From: Sciurus carolinensis
Taxonomy: Eukaryota; Chordata; Mammalia; Rodentia; Sciuridae
NCBI RefSeq assembly: GCF_902686445.1
Contig: NC_062229.1
Span: forward strand, 3,559,003-3,623,002
Length of the DNA stretch: 64,000 nucleotides
Direction: 5' to 3'
Part shown: one piece after another, positions 1 to 12,000 of the stretch
Position numbering within the stretch: the first letter of the stretch is position 1
How the letters are laid out: each line of letters opens with the position of its first letter
Program-made: the position numbers and the translations under genes
The notes under the pieces: generated by a model
The model's input: only the letters and a program-made list of their open reading frames with translations
Database searches by the model: none
What the model was told of the DNA's origin: nothing

Positions 1-639
1 AATCCTCTGATTGGAGAGACAGAGCAAGAGATGGGACTAACTCCAGGACACCTCTGGGGCCAAATGCTCCACGCACTGGTCTTAACCGTCCTGTCTCCTC
101 ATTCACTCGTCCAGTAATAGCGATCACGCGCATACTGTGGCGGGGACGTTGCAGTGTGCGGGATACCACCGTGAACGTCAGACCCAGTGCTAGATCGCAG
201 GAAGACAGACAGGAGGTGAACAGACCACAGCGGGGCTGTGCTAAGACAGACCACAGCACGTTCAGCTGCAGTGCTTTAAGGCAGTCCCTCCACGGCGGTG
301 ACGTTCCGGCCACACTTAACACTCGAGAAGCAGCCAACCGTGCAAGTAGGTGAGGGGAGAAAGCCAGGGGAAGAGCATTCCAGGAAGAGGGAGCAGCCTG
401 TGCAAAGGCCCTGAGGCTGGAGCAGGCCTGGTGAGTTGGTGGGACAGCCAGCAGGTCCGCGTGGCTGGGTTAGCATGGTAACTGTTCCCTGTAGATTTAT
501 GACACCATCTATAGATGGCAAAATCGTAGACACGCTGGAACTTTACCTGAAGGCATGCACTGCAGACTGGAAACACGAGTGTGCTCACTACGGTGTATTT
601 ATGTGATGGGACCGTGGGTAGCCTGTTTGGTTGGTCCTC

Positions 640-2290
640 ATTCTATTGTGTTATAATAAGCATGAGGAAGTGCAATACAGATTTAATGCAATTCCCATTA
701 AAATCCCAATGACGCTCTTCATAGGAATAGAAAAAGCAGTCATGAAATTCATTTGGAAAAATAAGAGGCCTAGAATAACCAAAGCAATCCTTCATGAGAA
801 AAGTGAAGCAGGAGACATCACAGTACCAGACCTTAAGTCATACTGCAGAGCTACAGCAACAAGAGCAGCATGGCGCTGGCCCCAAAACAGTCGAAGACCA
901 TGGAGCAGAGCGGAAGACACAGACGCACCCGCGTAAACACAGTTGTCTCAGACTAGACAAAAGCGCCATAAACATTCGCTGGAGAAAAGATAGGCTCTCC
1001 ACAAAATGGTGCTGAGAAAACTGGAAATCCATTTACAGCAAAATGAAACTAAACCCCTGTCTCTCACCCTGCACAAAACTCAACTCAGAATGGATTGAGG
1101 ACTTCAGCATTAGACCAGTGACCCTGCACCTACCAGAAGAAAAAGTAGGCCCAAATCTTCATCATGTCACCTTAGGAACCAAATTCCTCAACAAGACTCC
1201 TAAAGGACAAGAAGGAAAGTCAAGAATCAATAAATGGAATGGTATCAAACTAAAAAACTTCTTCACAGCAAAGGAAACAATCAAGAATGTGAAGAGAGAG
1301 CTGACAGAATGGGAGAAAATCTTTGCCACCTGCACCTTAGATAGAGCATTAATCTCCAGGATATTCAAAAAAACTCAAAAAATATAACATACACACACAC
1401 AAATAAATAACTCAATTAATAAATGGGCAAAGGAACTTCACAGAAGAAATAACGAATGGTCAACAAATATGTGAAAAATATTCATCATCTCTTGCAATTA
1501 GAGAAATGCAAATTAAAACTACTCTAAGATTCCATGTCACCCCAGTCAGAATGGCAATTATCAAGAATACAAGAAACAATAAATTTGGTGAGGATGTGGG
1601 GGAAACGTTCACTCATACATTGCTGGTGGAGTTGCAAATTGGTGAAGCCACTCTGGAAAGCAGTGTGGAGATTCCTTAGAAAACTAGGAATGGACCCATC
1701 ATTTGACCCAGCTCTCCCACTCCTCCAGCTATACCCAAAGGACTTCAAATCAGCAGACTACAGTGACGCAGCCACATCTGTGTTCACAGCAGCTCAATTC
1801 ACAATAGCTAAGCCAAGTTGTGGAACCCACCTAGGTGCCCTTCAACAGATGAATGGATAAGGAAAATGTGGTATATATACACAATGGAATATTACCTATA
1901 AAAAAGAATGTATGACTTTTGCCAGTAAATGGATGAATCTGGAGACTATCGTACTAAGTGACACAAGTCAGTCCCCCGCCCCAAAAGGTCAAATGTTCTC
2001 TCCGATATGTGGATGCTAACATCCACATATGTTGGGGGTGGGATAGAAGTTCCTTGGATTTGGCAAAGGGAAATGAAGGGAAGGGAGGGTGATGAGAATC
2101 AGGAAGGCAGCTGAATGAATCAGACAGGCTTCCCTATGTTCATTATGAACACGTGACCAGTGAAACGTCACCTCGTGCACAATCACAAGAATGGGATCCT
2201 AATTAGAATAAGTTATACTCCACGTCTGTACAAACGTCAAAATAACTCTACTGACATGTACATCTAAAAAGAACAAATTAAAAAATATAT
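640..2290 (+). mobile_element. LINE-1 3' fragment (ORF2 C-terminus plus 3'UTR)
   Basis: Translation around 670-850 gives [13 protein letters not shown] and [10 protein letters not shown], and 1043-1387 gives further C-terminal ORF2 sequence (SRINKWNGIKLKNFF). A conserved 3' portion follows around 1560-1900 ('atggaatattacctataaaa'). The frame is interrupted, with a rearranged piece around 870-960, so it is a dead 5'-truncated copy. It ends in an A-rich tail near 2280. Confidence 0.9.
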
Positions 2291-2304
2291 AATGAGTGTG
2301 AGAT

Positions 2305-2440
2305 GCCTCAGTACTCATTTTACAGAAGAGGAAACAGGCCACAAGAGAGGTAAGCAAATAGCACAAGATCTGGCCATTGGTGCAGTCAGGACTGGACTCT
2401 GGGACACAGGGTCCTTCAGGATTCGAGTTGCAGACCTGGC
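2305..2440 (+). mobile_element. MIR-like SINE fragment
   Basis: 'ctcattttacagaagaggaaac' followed by a degenerate 'ggtaagcaaatagcacaag' resembles the MIR core and tail (cattttacagatgaggaaac...). The copy is old and diverged. Confidence 0.6.
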
Positions 2441-2652
2441 AATGAGCCCCTGGGATCCTGCACGCCTTCAAAGCTGCCTCTGCCTCAGGTCGCCCCTGTG
2501 CTGCTGCTCCCTATCTGTAAGACGGGCTGGGGGAACGTGTAGCCACCAACCCCAGGTGTTGGTGAGAGCCCAAGTGACCGCCTGAGCTGTGGACAGCACT
2601 GGGCAGGCGGTAGGTGCTTTGAAGGCTTTGCTAAGTGAACACAGCAATGGCA

Positions 2653-2900
2653 CTCTGGTCAGGCGGAGCCCCGGTCTCCTCTCGGCCCTCTGGTCAGGCG
2701 GAGCCCCGGGTCTCCTCTGGGCCCTCTGGTCAGGCGGAGCCCCGGGTCTCCTCTGGGCCCTCTGGTCAGGCGCAGCCCCGGGTCTCCTCTGGGCCCTCTG
2801 GTCAGGCGCAGCCCCGGGTCTCCTCTGGGCCCTCTGGTCAGGCGGAGCCCCGGGTCTCCTCTGGGCCCTCTGGTCAGGCAGAGTCCCGGTCTTCTCTTGT
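2653..2900 (+). repeat. 36-bp minisatellite, about seven units, abutting a splice acceptor
   Basis: Units begin with ctctggtcaggcg and end with tcctctgggcc. Starts fall at 2653 (35 bp), 2688, 2724, 2760, 2796, 2832 and 2868 (degenerate). Because 36 is a multiple of three, several frames stay open on both strands, producing spurious long ORFs. The last unit merges into the pyrimidine tract of the ACSBG2 acceptor at 2906-2907. Confidence 0.95.
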
Positions 2901-2907
2901 GCTCTAG

Positions 2908-3084
2908 ATCACGTGGATGGCTGGAGCGGTGGTGAGGGACCTGGGGCTGATGAAGACCGAGGGGAAGCAGGAGGTGGTGGTCAGCTACCTGCCCCTCAGC
3001 CACATTGCAGCGCAGATGATGGACATGTGGGTTCCCATAAAGATCGGCGCTCTCATCTACTTCGCTGAACAAGACGCTCTCAGG
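2908..3084 (+). CDS. ACSBG2: ACSBG2 exon a (LPLSH motif)
   Basis: 59 codons, phase 0 at both ends, starting ITWMAGAVV and ending QDALR. It contains [18 protein letters not shown]; the His of this LPLxH motif is conserved in the adenylate-forming family. The acceptor is ctctag at 2902-2907 and the donor GTAAGG at 3085. The acceptor pyrimidine tract is the last degenerate unit of the 36-bp minisatellite just upstream. Confidence 0.93.
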
Positions 3085-6000
3085 GTAAGGCTGGGTGAGG
3101 GCCCGGGCCCCGCTGCATCCTCTGGGAGCGGAGGACTGTCCATCCACACCACAGGTGTTGTGCTAAGCTGGGGCCAAGAGGCGATTTCTTCAGTTCATCC
3201 TCTGCTCCACTTAGCAGTTGGGAATGGCTGACTACATTCTTTTAGTTTTTGTGTTTATTCAAGTCAGGGCATCCGTGTAGGATGTGTAGATTGTATGCTG
3301 AACCATCCAAGATAAAGAGGCGCATGGTATTGAAAGCCAAGGATGTGCAAGCATATATCTTTAAAAAAAAAAAAAAAAATTCAGTATTCCCAAAAGAGAA
3401 AGTTCCAAAACCCAAGTTTTGGCAGTAAAGACTGACTTGAACAGACTTGATTCTATTTATGGTGTTGTTTTATTCCACTTATTGGGAAAATGTATACATA
3501 TTGCTGAAGAAATATTAATGTGATAAAAGTTTCAGCGGGCTTTCTCAGATGTCAATGGAGTGGTCATACAGTGGCATCTACATTTGTTGACCTTTCTAAA
3601 GTCTGAAGAATTCTGAAGTCTAAACCACATCTGGCCCCTACAGTTTGAGATAAGGGATTCTGGACCTGTTTGGAGAAACGGCAGTATCCTGACTTACCCC
3701 CAAAACACAGCTGATTGCAGACATTTAAGAGATTTCTTTGGGTGTTCACCTCCAAGATTTTCTTGAAGATGTGATGCCATATTTCTTGATTTATCAAATT
3801 TTAAATATCATCAATTACCTTTCTATTGTGGTAGGTAAAAATTTACTTCCCTTTCTCCCCCTATTTCCACACATTTCCCTTTCCATCCTCTCAGTGTAAA
3901 TCATTCTTACTAGTTTAGCCTAGTACTTTACTAGATGATTATGTTTTCCTGTCTGATACAACTTTTTGGTTTTCCTAGAGTTAATAGTTGCCTTTCTTTT
4001 CCAATTTGGTGAATTTTTGCATACCTGTCCAGTCACTCCATTTGATCTATCACATGTTTATTGGCATTTTCCAAATGTTCAAATAGTCATTGCATTATTT
4101 TTTTTTCTTCCATTCTTCAGCTCTGAGCTGGACTGGTTGTTGTCCTAGATTGGACCCCCCAGAAACAAAACCTGAGACGGATATTTTTGTGATTTATTGA
4201 AGGAAGCTCTAAAGTGAAAGCTGTAAAGAAATGAGAGGAGCAGAGTAGGTCAGGGGAAGAAGCCAGGGAAGGATGACGGTTTGGTTGGACTGTAACCTCA
4301 TACCAATCCATGGGCAGCCCTGAGACATGAGTGGCACCACAGGGTCACCCTACTTTGGGAGAAGACTGGTATCTATGTCTCAGATAGCCACTGGCTGTAA
4401 GCTCATGCATCCTTGGGGGAGCACAGTTTCCCAGGCCTTTCTGAGTAAGAGCACCTCTCCAGAGAAGAAGTAACTGTGGACTGAGAGGGATCAGGATAGA
4501 ACACCCACAGCATCTTCTAGAAGCTGCCAGGCAGGGCTATCCCTTTCCCCCAAACTGTGGCCTCCTGTTTTCCGGGTCACTGTGTCTTAATTTTGGATAT
4601 TCGTTCACGCAGCTGGAGATCATCCATAGTAGCTTTTTCTGAGTGATTATGTGAGAGAAGTTTTGATTTCTTTTATGTCTGGACTTTGCAAACATAATGA
4701 AGCCAGAGGAGAACTCCCAAGTTCCACCCGCCCCTGCTGCACCGTGCCTTCCTAGTACTGCCACAACACATGACCGCAGATTTAGTAGCTCAGCACAACA
4801 CACTTTTATTATCTTAAATTTGGGAGGTCGGAAGTTCAAACTGTGTCTCTCTTGGTGTTGTCAGGGGCAGTTCTTTGTGGGGGGTCTTGGGGAGAATCCA
4901 TTTCTTTGCCTCTCCCAGCTTCTAGAAGCCTCCTGTGGTCCTCAGCAGGGGCCTGCTCCACCAGCGGAGCCAGCAGTACAGTGTCTTCCAGTCTCGCCCC
5001 TCCTCCACATTTTGCTTCCATCATCAGATGTCCCCTGACTCTGACCTGACTCCCCCTTGTAAGGACCCTTGTGACAACATTGGGCTGCCCGGTTAATCCA
5101 GGAAATGTCCCCATCACAAGATTTTCAACTTTGCTGGGCTCGGTGGCACAGACCTGTAATCCCAGGAATTTGGGAGGCTGATGCACAGGGATCTCAAGTT
5201 TGAGGCCAGCCTCAGAAACTTAGCAAGACCCTGACTCAATTAAAAAAAAAAAAAAAAAAAAAAAAAGACGTGATCTAGAGATGTAGCTTGATGGTAAAGT
5301 AGGCCTGGGTTCTCTTCCCAGTATAAAAACAAACAAATAAATAAACTTCAACTCAACCACATCTGCAAAGACTTTTTGCCACGGAAGACATGGTCTTCAC
5401 CAGTTCTGGGAGTTAGGATGTGGACATATTTGGGGGGAAGGTGTTATTCTGCCCCCACATTCTCAATCAAACGGCTAAATCTGAGGTCTTTGTACTTCCT
5501 TCTTGAAGGATCTTTCTCCTGTTCTTTCATGGCTAACTCTCCCTGTCTCTTCGTTCTCTATTTGACCATCTCCCCATCTCTCTCGGTCACTCTCCTGTCC
5601 TCTCTGCTCAGTGCCTGACCATTGCAGCTACCCAGTAAGGCATTGTTTTTTTCTTTTTTAACCAAATGCATGAAGTATACACATTGGCCTACAGGATCCA
5701 AGAAATCCCATCTTCCCACATCCTTATCAACCCCTAATATTGTCAAAAAATTTTGATTGTTAATCTGAATTGTGTCAAGGTATCCTGACGTTTTAAGAAA
5801 CTGCCTGAGTGTTTTCCACAGTAACTGCACCATCTTCCATTCCCACCGGTGCCCATAGAGGTGCCAGTTTCTCCACATCCGCCCTAGTACTTACTTAAAA
5901 TCACTTTATAGCCGCTTAAAATCATTTTCTCATGGATGCAAAGTGGCACCTTATTTTAATTTGCATTTCCCTAATGGCCAGGGGCGGCTAGCATCTTTGT

Positions 6001-9000
6001 GGGTGTTTTTTGGCTGACTTGTATGTCTTCTTTGGAGGAATGTCTGTTTGAATCTTTTACACTTTAAAATTTGGTTGGATATTTAACCTTAGTGTTGATT
6101 TTTAAGGGTTCTTCACACACTCTGGTTATGATTTAAATTTTTTTTTTTTAGTTTTAGATTTCCACAATACCTTTATTTATTTTTATGCAGTGCTGAGGAT
6201 TGAACCCAGCGCCTCACATGAGCTAGGTAAGCGCTCTACCCCTGAGCTACAGCCCAGCCGTGAATTCTTTGTCAGACAGATGACTTACAAATGTTTCCTC
6301 CTGGTTCTTTCTGTGGTGCATTTCTGTTTTCTTCTTAGCCATTTGAAGGGCGAGAAGTGTTTGCCTTGAATGAGATCCTTCCGTGCTTGCGGTGCCATCT
6401 CCAGGGACTCTGCGTACTCTTAATGTCCCGGGTGCTTGCGGTGCCGTCTCCAGGGACCCTGCCTACTCTTCATGCCTGGGATTTTCTTGTTTCCTCTAGA
6501 GGCTTTTGTCTCATCACTCCCACTTTAGGGCTAGGACCATTTCAGTCTCCGTGTTTGGCAGGCAGACAGACCAGGCTGAGCCTTCCTGTGCATCTGTGCA
6601 TGAGTCCCCTCTCTGCCTCAGTCCTTGGCCCTTTGTTGAAAACGAGTTGCTTATAAACGAAGGCCTCCTTTCTGGACCTTCTGCTCGGAGCTGCATGGCT
6701 ATCCTTACGCCAAAACCACGCTGACTTGGTCATGGCACTTTACATCAGGGTGATCAGCTCGTCCCAGTTTGCCTGGGACTTGCCAACTTTTTATACTGAA
6801 AAGTCTTGCATTTCTGGAAGCCTTTGGTTCTGGGTGAGCCTGTATGGTTGATCTCCTGGCTTTATAAGAAGTTTTAAAATTAGGCAGGAGTCCCCTGGAT
6901 TTTGTTCTCCAAAATCGCTTTACCTGTTGTAAGCCCGCTGCATTTCTGTGGAAAACTTAAGACAGCCCGGCGATGTGTGTGAGCGCTCCTGTTTGGACTT
7001 GCCAGGGATTACAGCAACCAATAGATGGAGGTGAATCTTGAATTTTTTTTTTTTTAACAATTGCATACTGTTCAGCTACAAGCTTGGACAATTTCTTTGA
7101 CTGATCCCACTCGTTTAACTGTGTAAATTGTTTCCATTCTGTTACAAAATGTGCCACAAATAACATGGTGTTTGCATTTCTCTGCATATCAAATCTTTCA
7201 TTCAGCGAATCCCTTGGCCCACTCAGGAGGTTGCTAGTGTCTTCCAAGCATCTTACCAGTGCAGGCGCCCTGTCCAAACCCTGGAAAGCACAGGAATCCG
7301 ACTGGCTGCTGGCCAGCCACTGGGTTGGCTCCCTTAGGGTGGGACCGCACAGCGGGGAAGGTTCTCGGGCTGCGTCTGGCTGGTGTCCACTAGGCGCTGG
7401 GCCCTGACCCTGCTCCGCCCGTGCAGGGCACGTTGGTACACACTCTGAAGGAGATAAAGCCCACCGCCTTCCTGGCGGTGCCCCGAATTTGGGAGAAGAT
7501 GCATGACACTATAAAGGAGAACCTGGCCAAGTCCTCCAGCTTGAGGAAGAAGGCGTTTTTCTGGGCAAAGGAAACGGCCTTAAAGGTCAACGCGAGACGG
7601 ATGGTGGGGTAGGTGGGGGCGCTGGGGCCTGCGGGGGTGGGGTGGTGGGAGGCGCGGGGGTCTTCTGGGCGGGGAGGTGGGGGGCGTGGGGGGTCTTCTG
7701 GGCGGGGAGATGGGGTGGTGGGGCGCGCCGGGCAGCCCAGCCTTCTGCAGCGCCGGCGCTGCTGTCCGTCTTCACAGGAAGCGCGACCTGCCCTTCGGCT
7801 ACCACATGGCCAAGGCCCTGGTGTTCGGCAGGGTCCGGAGCTCCCTGGGCCTGGACCACTGCCACGCCTTCCTCAGCGGGGCGGCGCCGCTGCCCGAGGA
7901 GACCTCGGAGTTCTTCCTGGGCGTGGACATCCCGATCGGGGAGATCTACGGCATGAGCGAGAGCTCGGGGCCGCACTCCATCTCCAGGCAGAGCGACTAC
8001 CGCAAGCGGAGGTGCGGGCGCAGCGGGCTGAGCCGGGGACGGGCGGGCGGTCGCTGGCTTGCGAGCCCCGGGGAGAAGCAGGCCCCTCCCCGCCGGCTGG
8101 CCGGGCTGGAAGGCACCCAGAGGCGTCCAAGAGGAGGTTCCCGGGGAGCCCAGCTCCCGGAGCCTTCTGGTCGGGTCTACCCCGCGGCCTGCCGCATGCC
8201 TCCATCCTCAGTCCCCCTCGTGCCGGCGAGGAAGCAAAGCACAAGGGGGGTCTTTCTAACCCGACAGAAGGCTCTCCTGCCTCTGACTCGCAGGGGACCC
8301 TAGGTCTCAGCCTCTCCCCCCGCCCCGCCAAACTCCCATCAGAATCTCCTCTGCAGAACCCCAAGGCCCACTAGCACTTTCCAGAACCTAAAAGCCGTCC
8401 TTCCCACTCACCCCGGAGGAAAGGTGCAAATGCCAGTCTCTGTCCTCAAATAATTTTTTAATTTTATTAGTTAACATGACAGTAGATAATGGAATGTAAT
8501 TCCTCATTTTTCTGGCAATACATGATGTAGAATCCCACCAGCCATATAGTTACATATGTACATGGGGTAAGAATGTCTGATTCATTCTACTATCCTTCCC
8601 ATCCTCATACCCCCTCTGCTTCCTTCACTTACCTAAAGTAACTCTATTCTTCCCCAGCTCTCTGGTCGTGAATTAGCATCCGCATATCAGAAAACATTTG
8701 GCTTTTGTGTTTTTGGGATTGGCTTATTTCACATAGCTTGACATTCTTCAGCTCTATCCATTTACCAGCAAATGCCTTCATTTCATTCTTCAAGGCTGAG
8801 TAATATTCCATTGTATATATACATCACATTTTCTTTATCCATTCATCTGTTAAAGGGCATCTAGTTTGATTCCATAGTTGAGCAATCGTGAGTTGAACTG
8901 CTGTAAACCTTGTTGTGGCTGCATCACTGTAATAGGCTGATTTTAAGTCCTTTGGGTTTAAACTGAGGAGTGGGATAACTGGGTCAAATAGTGGTTCCAT

Positions 9001-12000
9001 TCCAAGTTTTCTGAGGACTCTCCACACTGCTTTCCATAATGTCTGCACCAATCTGCAGCCCCAGCAGCTATGTATGAGTGAACCTTTTCCCCACATCCTT
9101 GCCTACATTTACTGTTGCTTGTATTCTTGATCATTGCCATTTTGACAGGGGTGAGATGGAATCTAGGGTGGTTCTGATTTGCATTTCTCTAATCACCAGA
9201 CATGTTGAGCATTTTTCATACATTTGTTGATCGATTGTATCTCTTCTTCCGTGAGGTGTCCGTTCAGAGTCCAAACACCAGCAGGCTCAAAGACAGCACA
9301 GTGAGGTCCCTGCCCACCTCGGGCCTCCTCGTGGGTCCCCAGGGCTGCCCTGTCACCAGTTCCCAGAATCGAGCCACAGAAACGTGTGGCTCACAGATCT
9401 GCAGGTTGGAAGTCCGAGATCGGGGTGTGGGCAGGGCCTGTTCCTTCTGAGCCTGTGATGGAGAACCTGGCCAGGCCCCTGCCCAGCTTTGGTGGTTCCA
9501 TGGTGACCCTTGGTGTCCTTTGACTTGTTAGGACAGCCGCCCCTCTCTGCCTCCATCTTCACGTGGCACACTCGGTGTGTGTGCACGCTCTCCATTCTGT
9601 CAGGACACCAGTCACACTGGATCAGGGTCCAGCCTGCTCCAGTGTGACCGCTTAACCAACCACACCTGCAGCGCTTGGTTTCCAGGTGAGGTCATGCACC
9701 ACGGCACTGGGGTTTAGGACTTCTACACATGAACTGGGGGTGGGGAGAACACAATTCAACCTGGAAGCAACCTCCCAGAGGCAGCCACAGGGTGTTGCTT
9801 CCAGTCAAGCTGGTACACATCAGGCACCAAGGCATTTGTCCCAAACGGAAGCATGTTCCGCGTGGAAACACGCAGAACTCTCCTCTGAACTCCTGCTTCT
9901 TGCTCACTCTTGCTGGGACTCAGGAACCAGAGCGGCTCAGGCATCGGGTTCCCTCTAGCTGGACTCAATGCAAACTTCCCCTTATTCGGGACTCCTGCCA
10001 ACCACACTTGGAATCAGATGGAGTTGGTTAGCTAGGGGTTCTCACCACGTAGAGAATGTTCCCTGTCAATACAGACAGCTGCTGTGTGGGGCAGGGGAGG
10101 AACCAGGGTCTGGGGCATGCTGGGCATTTGCTTCATTACTCAGTCTCCCCACCATCAGCCGCCTTGTCCTTAACAGCTTTGTGGTACTCCAGAGGACACA
10201 AATGGATGTACCATAAATTCTTTAAGTAGTTCCCTTATCGGTGAATACTTAGGGCTTAACTTCCTCCTACAGGTGTTCCCACAAATAATGATAAAGTGAA
10301 TGTTTTATATAGACAGTATATTTTGTACTATGATGGAAAATGATATCTCCACTTTTCTGTTCCTTTTATTATAATAAGTGAGGTTGGCAATGATCTTTTC
10401 ACTCATTTTAAATCAATTTGCACTTTTCTCTGAACTGTCTACATTTTCTTCCTATTAAAAGTTGAATTGTTTGTTTGTTGGCATTCTTTACATATTAGAA
10501 AAATCAGGCTTTTGTCTTTCATGAGTGGCAAATATTTTACCCCAATTTTTCATTAGTGTTTTGGTTTATGTCTTTTGATGTACAGAAATTTATGACTTTT
10601 ATCTGAAATTATCAATCCTTTTTTATGGCTTCTAGATTTTTCGACATTCCTAGAAAGGCTTCAGTAAGGAAGACATAAGGAGACATTTTGTAAGTTCTGA
10701 ATGTCTCAGTACTGCTTTTCTCTCCTGCGGTGATGATTCCTACACTGAGCCCTAAAGCCATTTCCTTCTAGTTTCCAGGGAAGGAGATCTCAGTGATGCA
10801 AGAAGAACATACTTATTTTCTGCATCCTAGAACTGCCCTTGCAGCTTTGAGAAATGAGTCTTAGAAGAACTCAGGTTTCAGAGAGTGCTTTTCTGTCTTA
10901 TGGAAGTAACTTCTCACCTCTGAGGAGATTCCAGTGGGTTGGTTTGCTTGGTCAGCTGTCCTGGTCAGTGCATGACCTACGGTGCAGCTGTTTTCTCGAA
11001 GGTGGGGGGGATTTTTCCCATCCTTCAGCACTTTTTCCTTCTCCCCCGTACGTGGGTATAAAGAGCCCACAGGGGCTGGGGCTGGGCTGAGTGGAGAGAG
11101 CTCACCTGGAACCATAAGGCCCTGGGCTTGACGCCTGGCACTGCCAGGGTTCCCAGCTCACGAGGCGCTGGGAATCCCATTCAGCAGGTCACACACTGGC
11201 AGGCACCTCCTCACACCTGGGGCCTGCAGAGGGTGCAGGTCTGGCCAGGGCGCTAAGCGTCGTCGGGAGCTGGGCCTGCAGGTCCCGATGGGCCTGGCTG
11301 GGTGACTCTCAGCCTCAGCTGCCTCGCTCCTGTTCCCCTGGCAGCTGCGGCAGGATCGTGAGCGGGTGCGAGAACATGCTGGCCCAGCAGAGCAAGGACG
11401 GCACTGGGGAGGTCTGCATGTGGGGCAGGCACGTCTTCATGGGCTACCTGGACAGAGAGGACGAGACGCTGCAGGCCATCGACGAGGAAGGCTGGCTGCA
11501 CTCCGGGGACCTGGGCCGCATGGACACCCAGGGTTTCCTGTATATCACCGGCCGCATCAAAGGTAGCACTGGTGCAGGGGGCTGGGCTCTCGGGGAGATG
11601 CTGGTGCAAAGCTTCCTGGCTCCCCCACCTCCTGGGAAGGGCTGTGCCACTGCCACCAGTCAGCCCTGCCATTGTTGGCACCGCCATGGGCAATGCATGA
11701 AGGGATGGGCGTGGCCACGCACCAACAGGAATTTCACATGATTTTTATGTCACAAATATCTTCCTTTTCAATTTTCTTCAGACCACTTGATAATGTGAAA
11801 ATTAATCAATCAATTAATTAATTGAAAAAATCTTTGGCTTGTGGCCATACAAAATTGAACAGTGGGCTGGATTTGGCCCTCAGGCCTATATAGTTGGCCA
11901 ACCCATGTAGAGAGCATTTGGCACCAAATCTGACATAGGCAGTAACTATTCAATAAATAGGCTGTGCTAACAGCATTTCTGTGATGAGTGACAGAAAACC

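Larger units (their letters stand above)
1..2907 (+). other. Left flank, inferred ACSBG2 intron (no exon seen)
   Basis: No segment encodes the expected preceding ACSBG2 exon (P-loop and MLSHDN end), so this is taken as intron. At about 355-470 lies an ancient repeat-like stretch containing 'gtgcaaaggccctgaggc'. A LINE-1 fragment, a MIR-like piece and a minisatellite fill the rest. Confidence 0.6.
3085..7426 (+). other. ACSBG2 intron
   Basis: 4.3-kb intron between exons a and b. It holds an A-run near 3363-3380, a MEN-type SINE, LINE-1 fragments, an ID element on the minus strand and a 49-bp tandem duplication. Roughly 3240-4700 and 6500-7400 show no recognised gene or clear repeat. Confidence 0.85.
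8012..11344 (+). other. ACSBG2 intron
   Basis: A 3.3-kb intron dominated by antisense LINE-1 pieces near 8450-9230 and 10170-10700 and an old L1-type 3' end near 9350-9770. No gene was seen in the remainder. Confidence 0.88.

Noticed and set aside
631..1387. ORFs with reverse-transcriptase-type C-terminal sequence
   Set aside because: They are decayed LINE-1 ORF2 pieces without a full domain set, so they are listed as a mobile element and not as genes.
2589..3147. Overlapping long ORFs on both strands
   Set aside because: They arise from a 36-bp minisatellite (a multiple of three). Only the exon at 2908-3084 is coding.
7613..8374. 253-codon and other overlapping ORFs around ACSBG2 exon c
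   Set aside because: Off-frame shadows of a GC-rich exon and intron; the true frame has GT/AG borders and family motifs.
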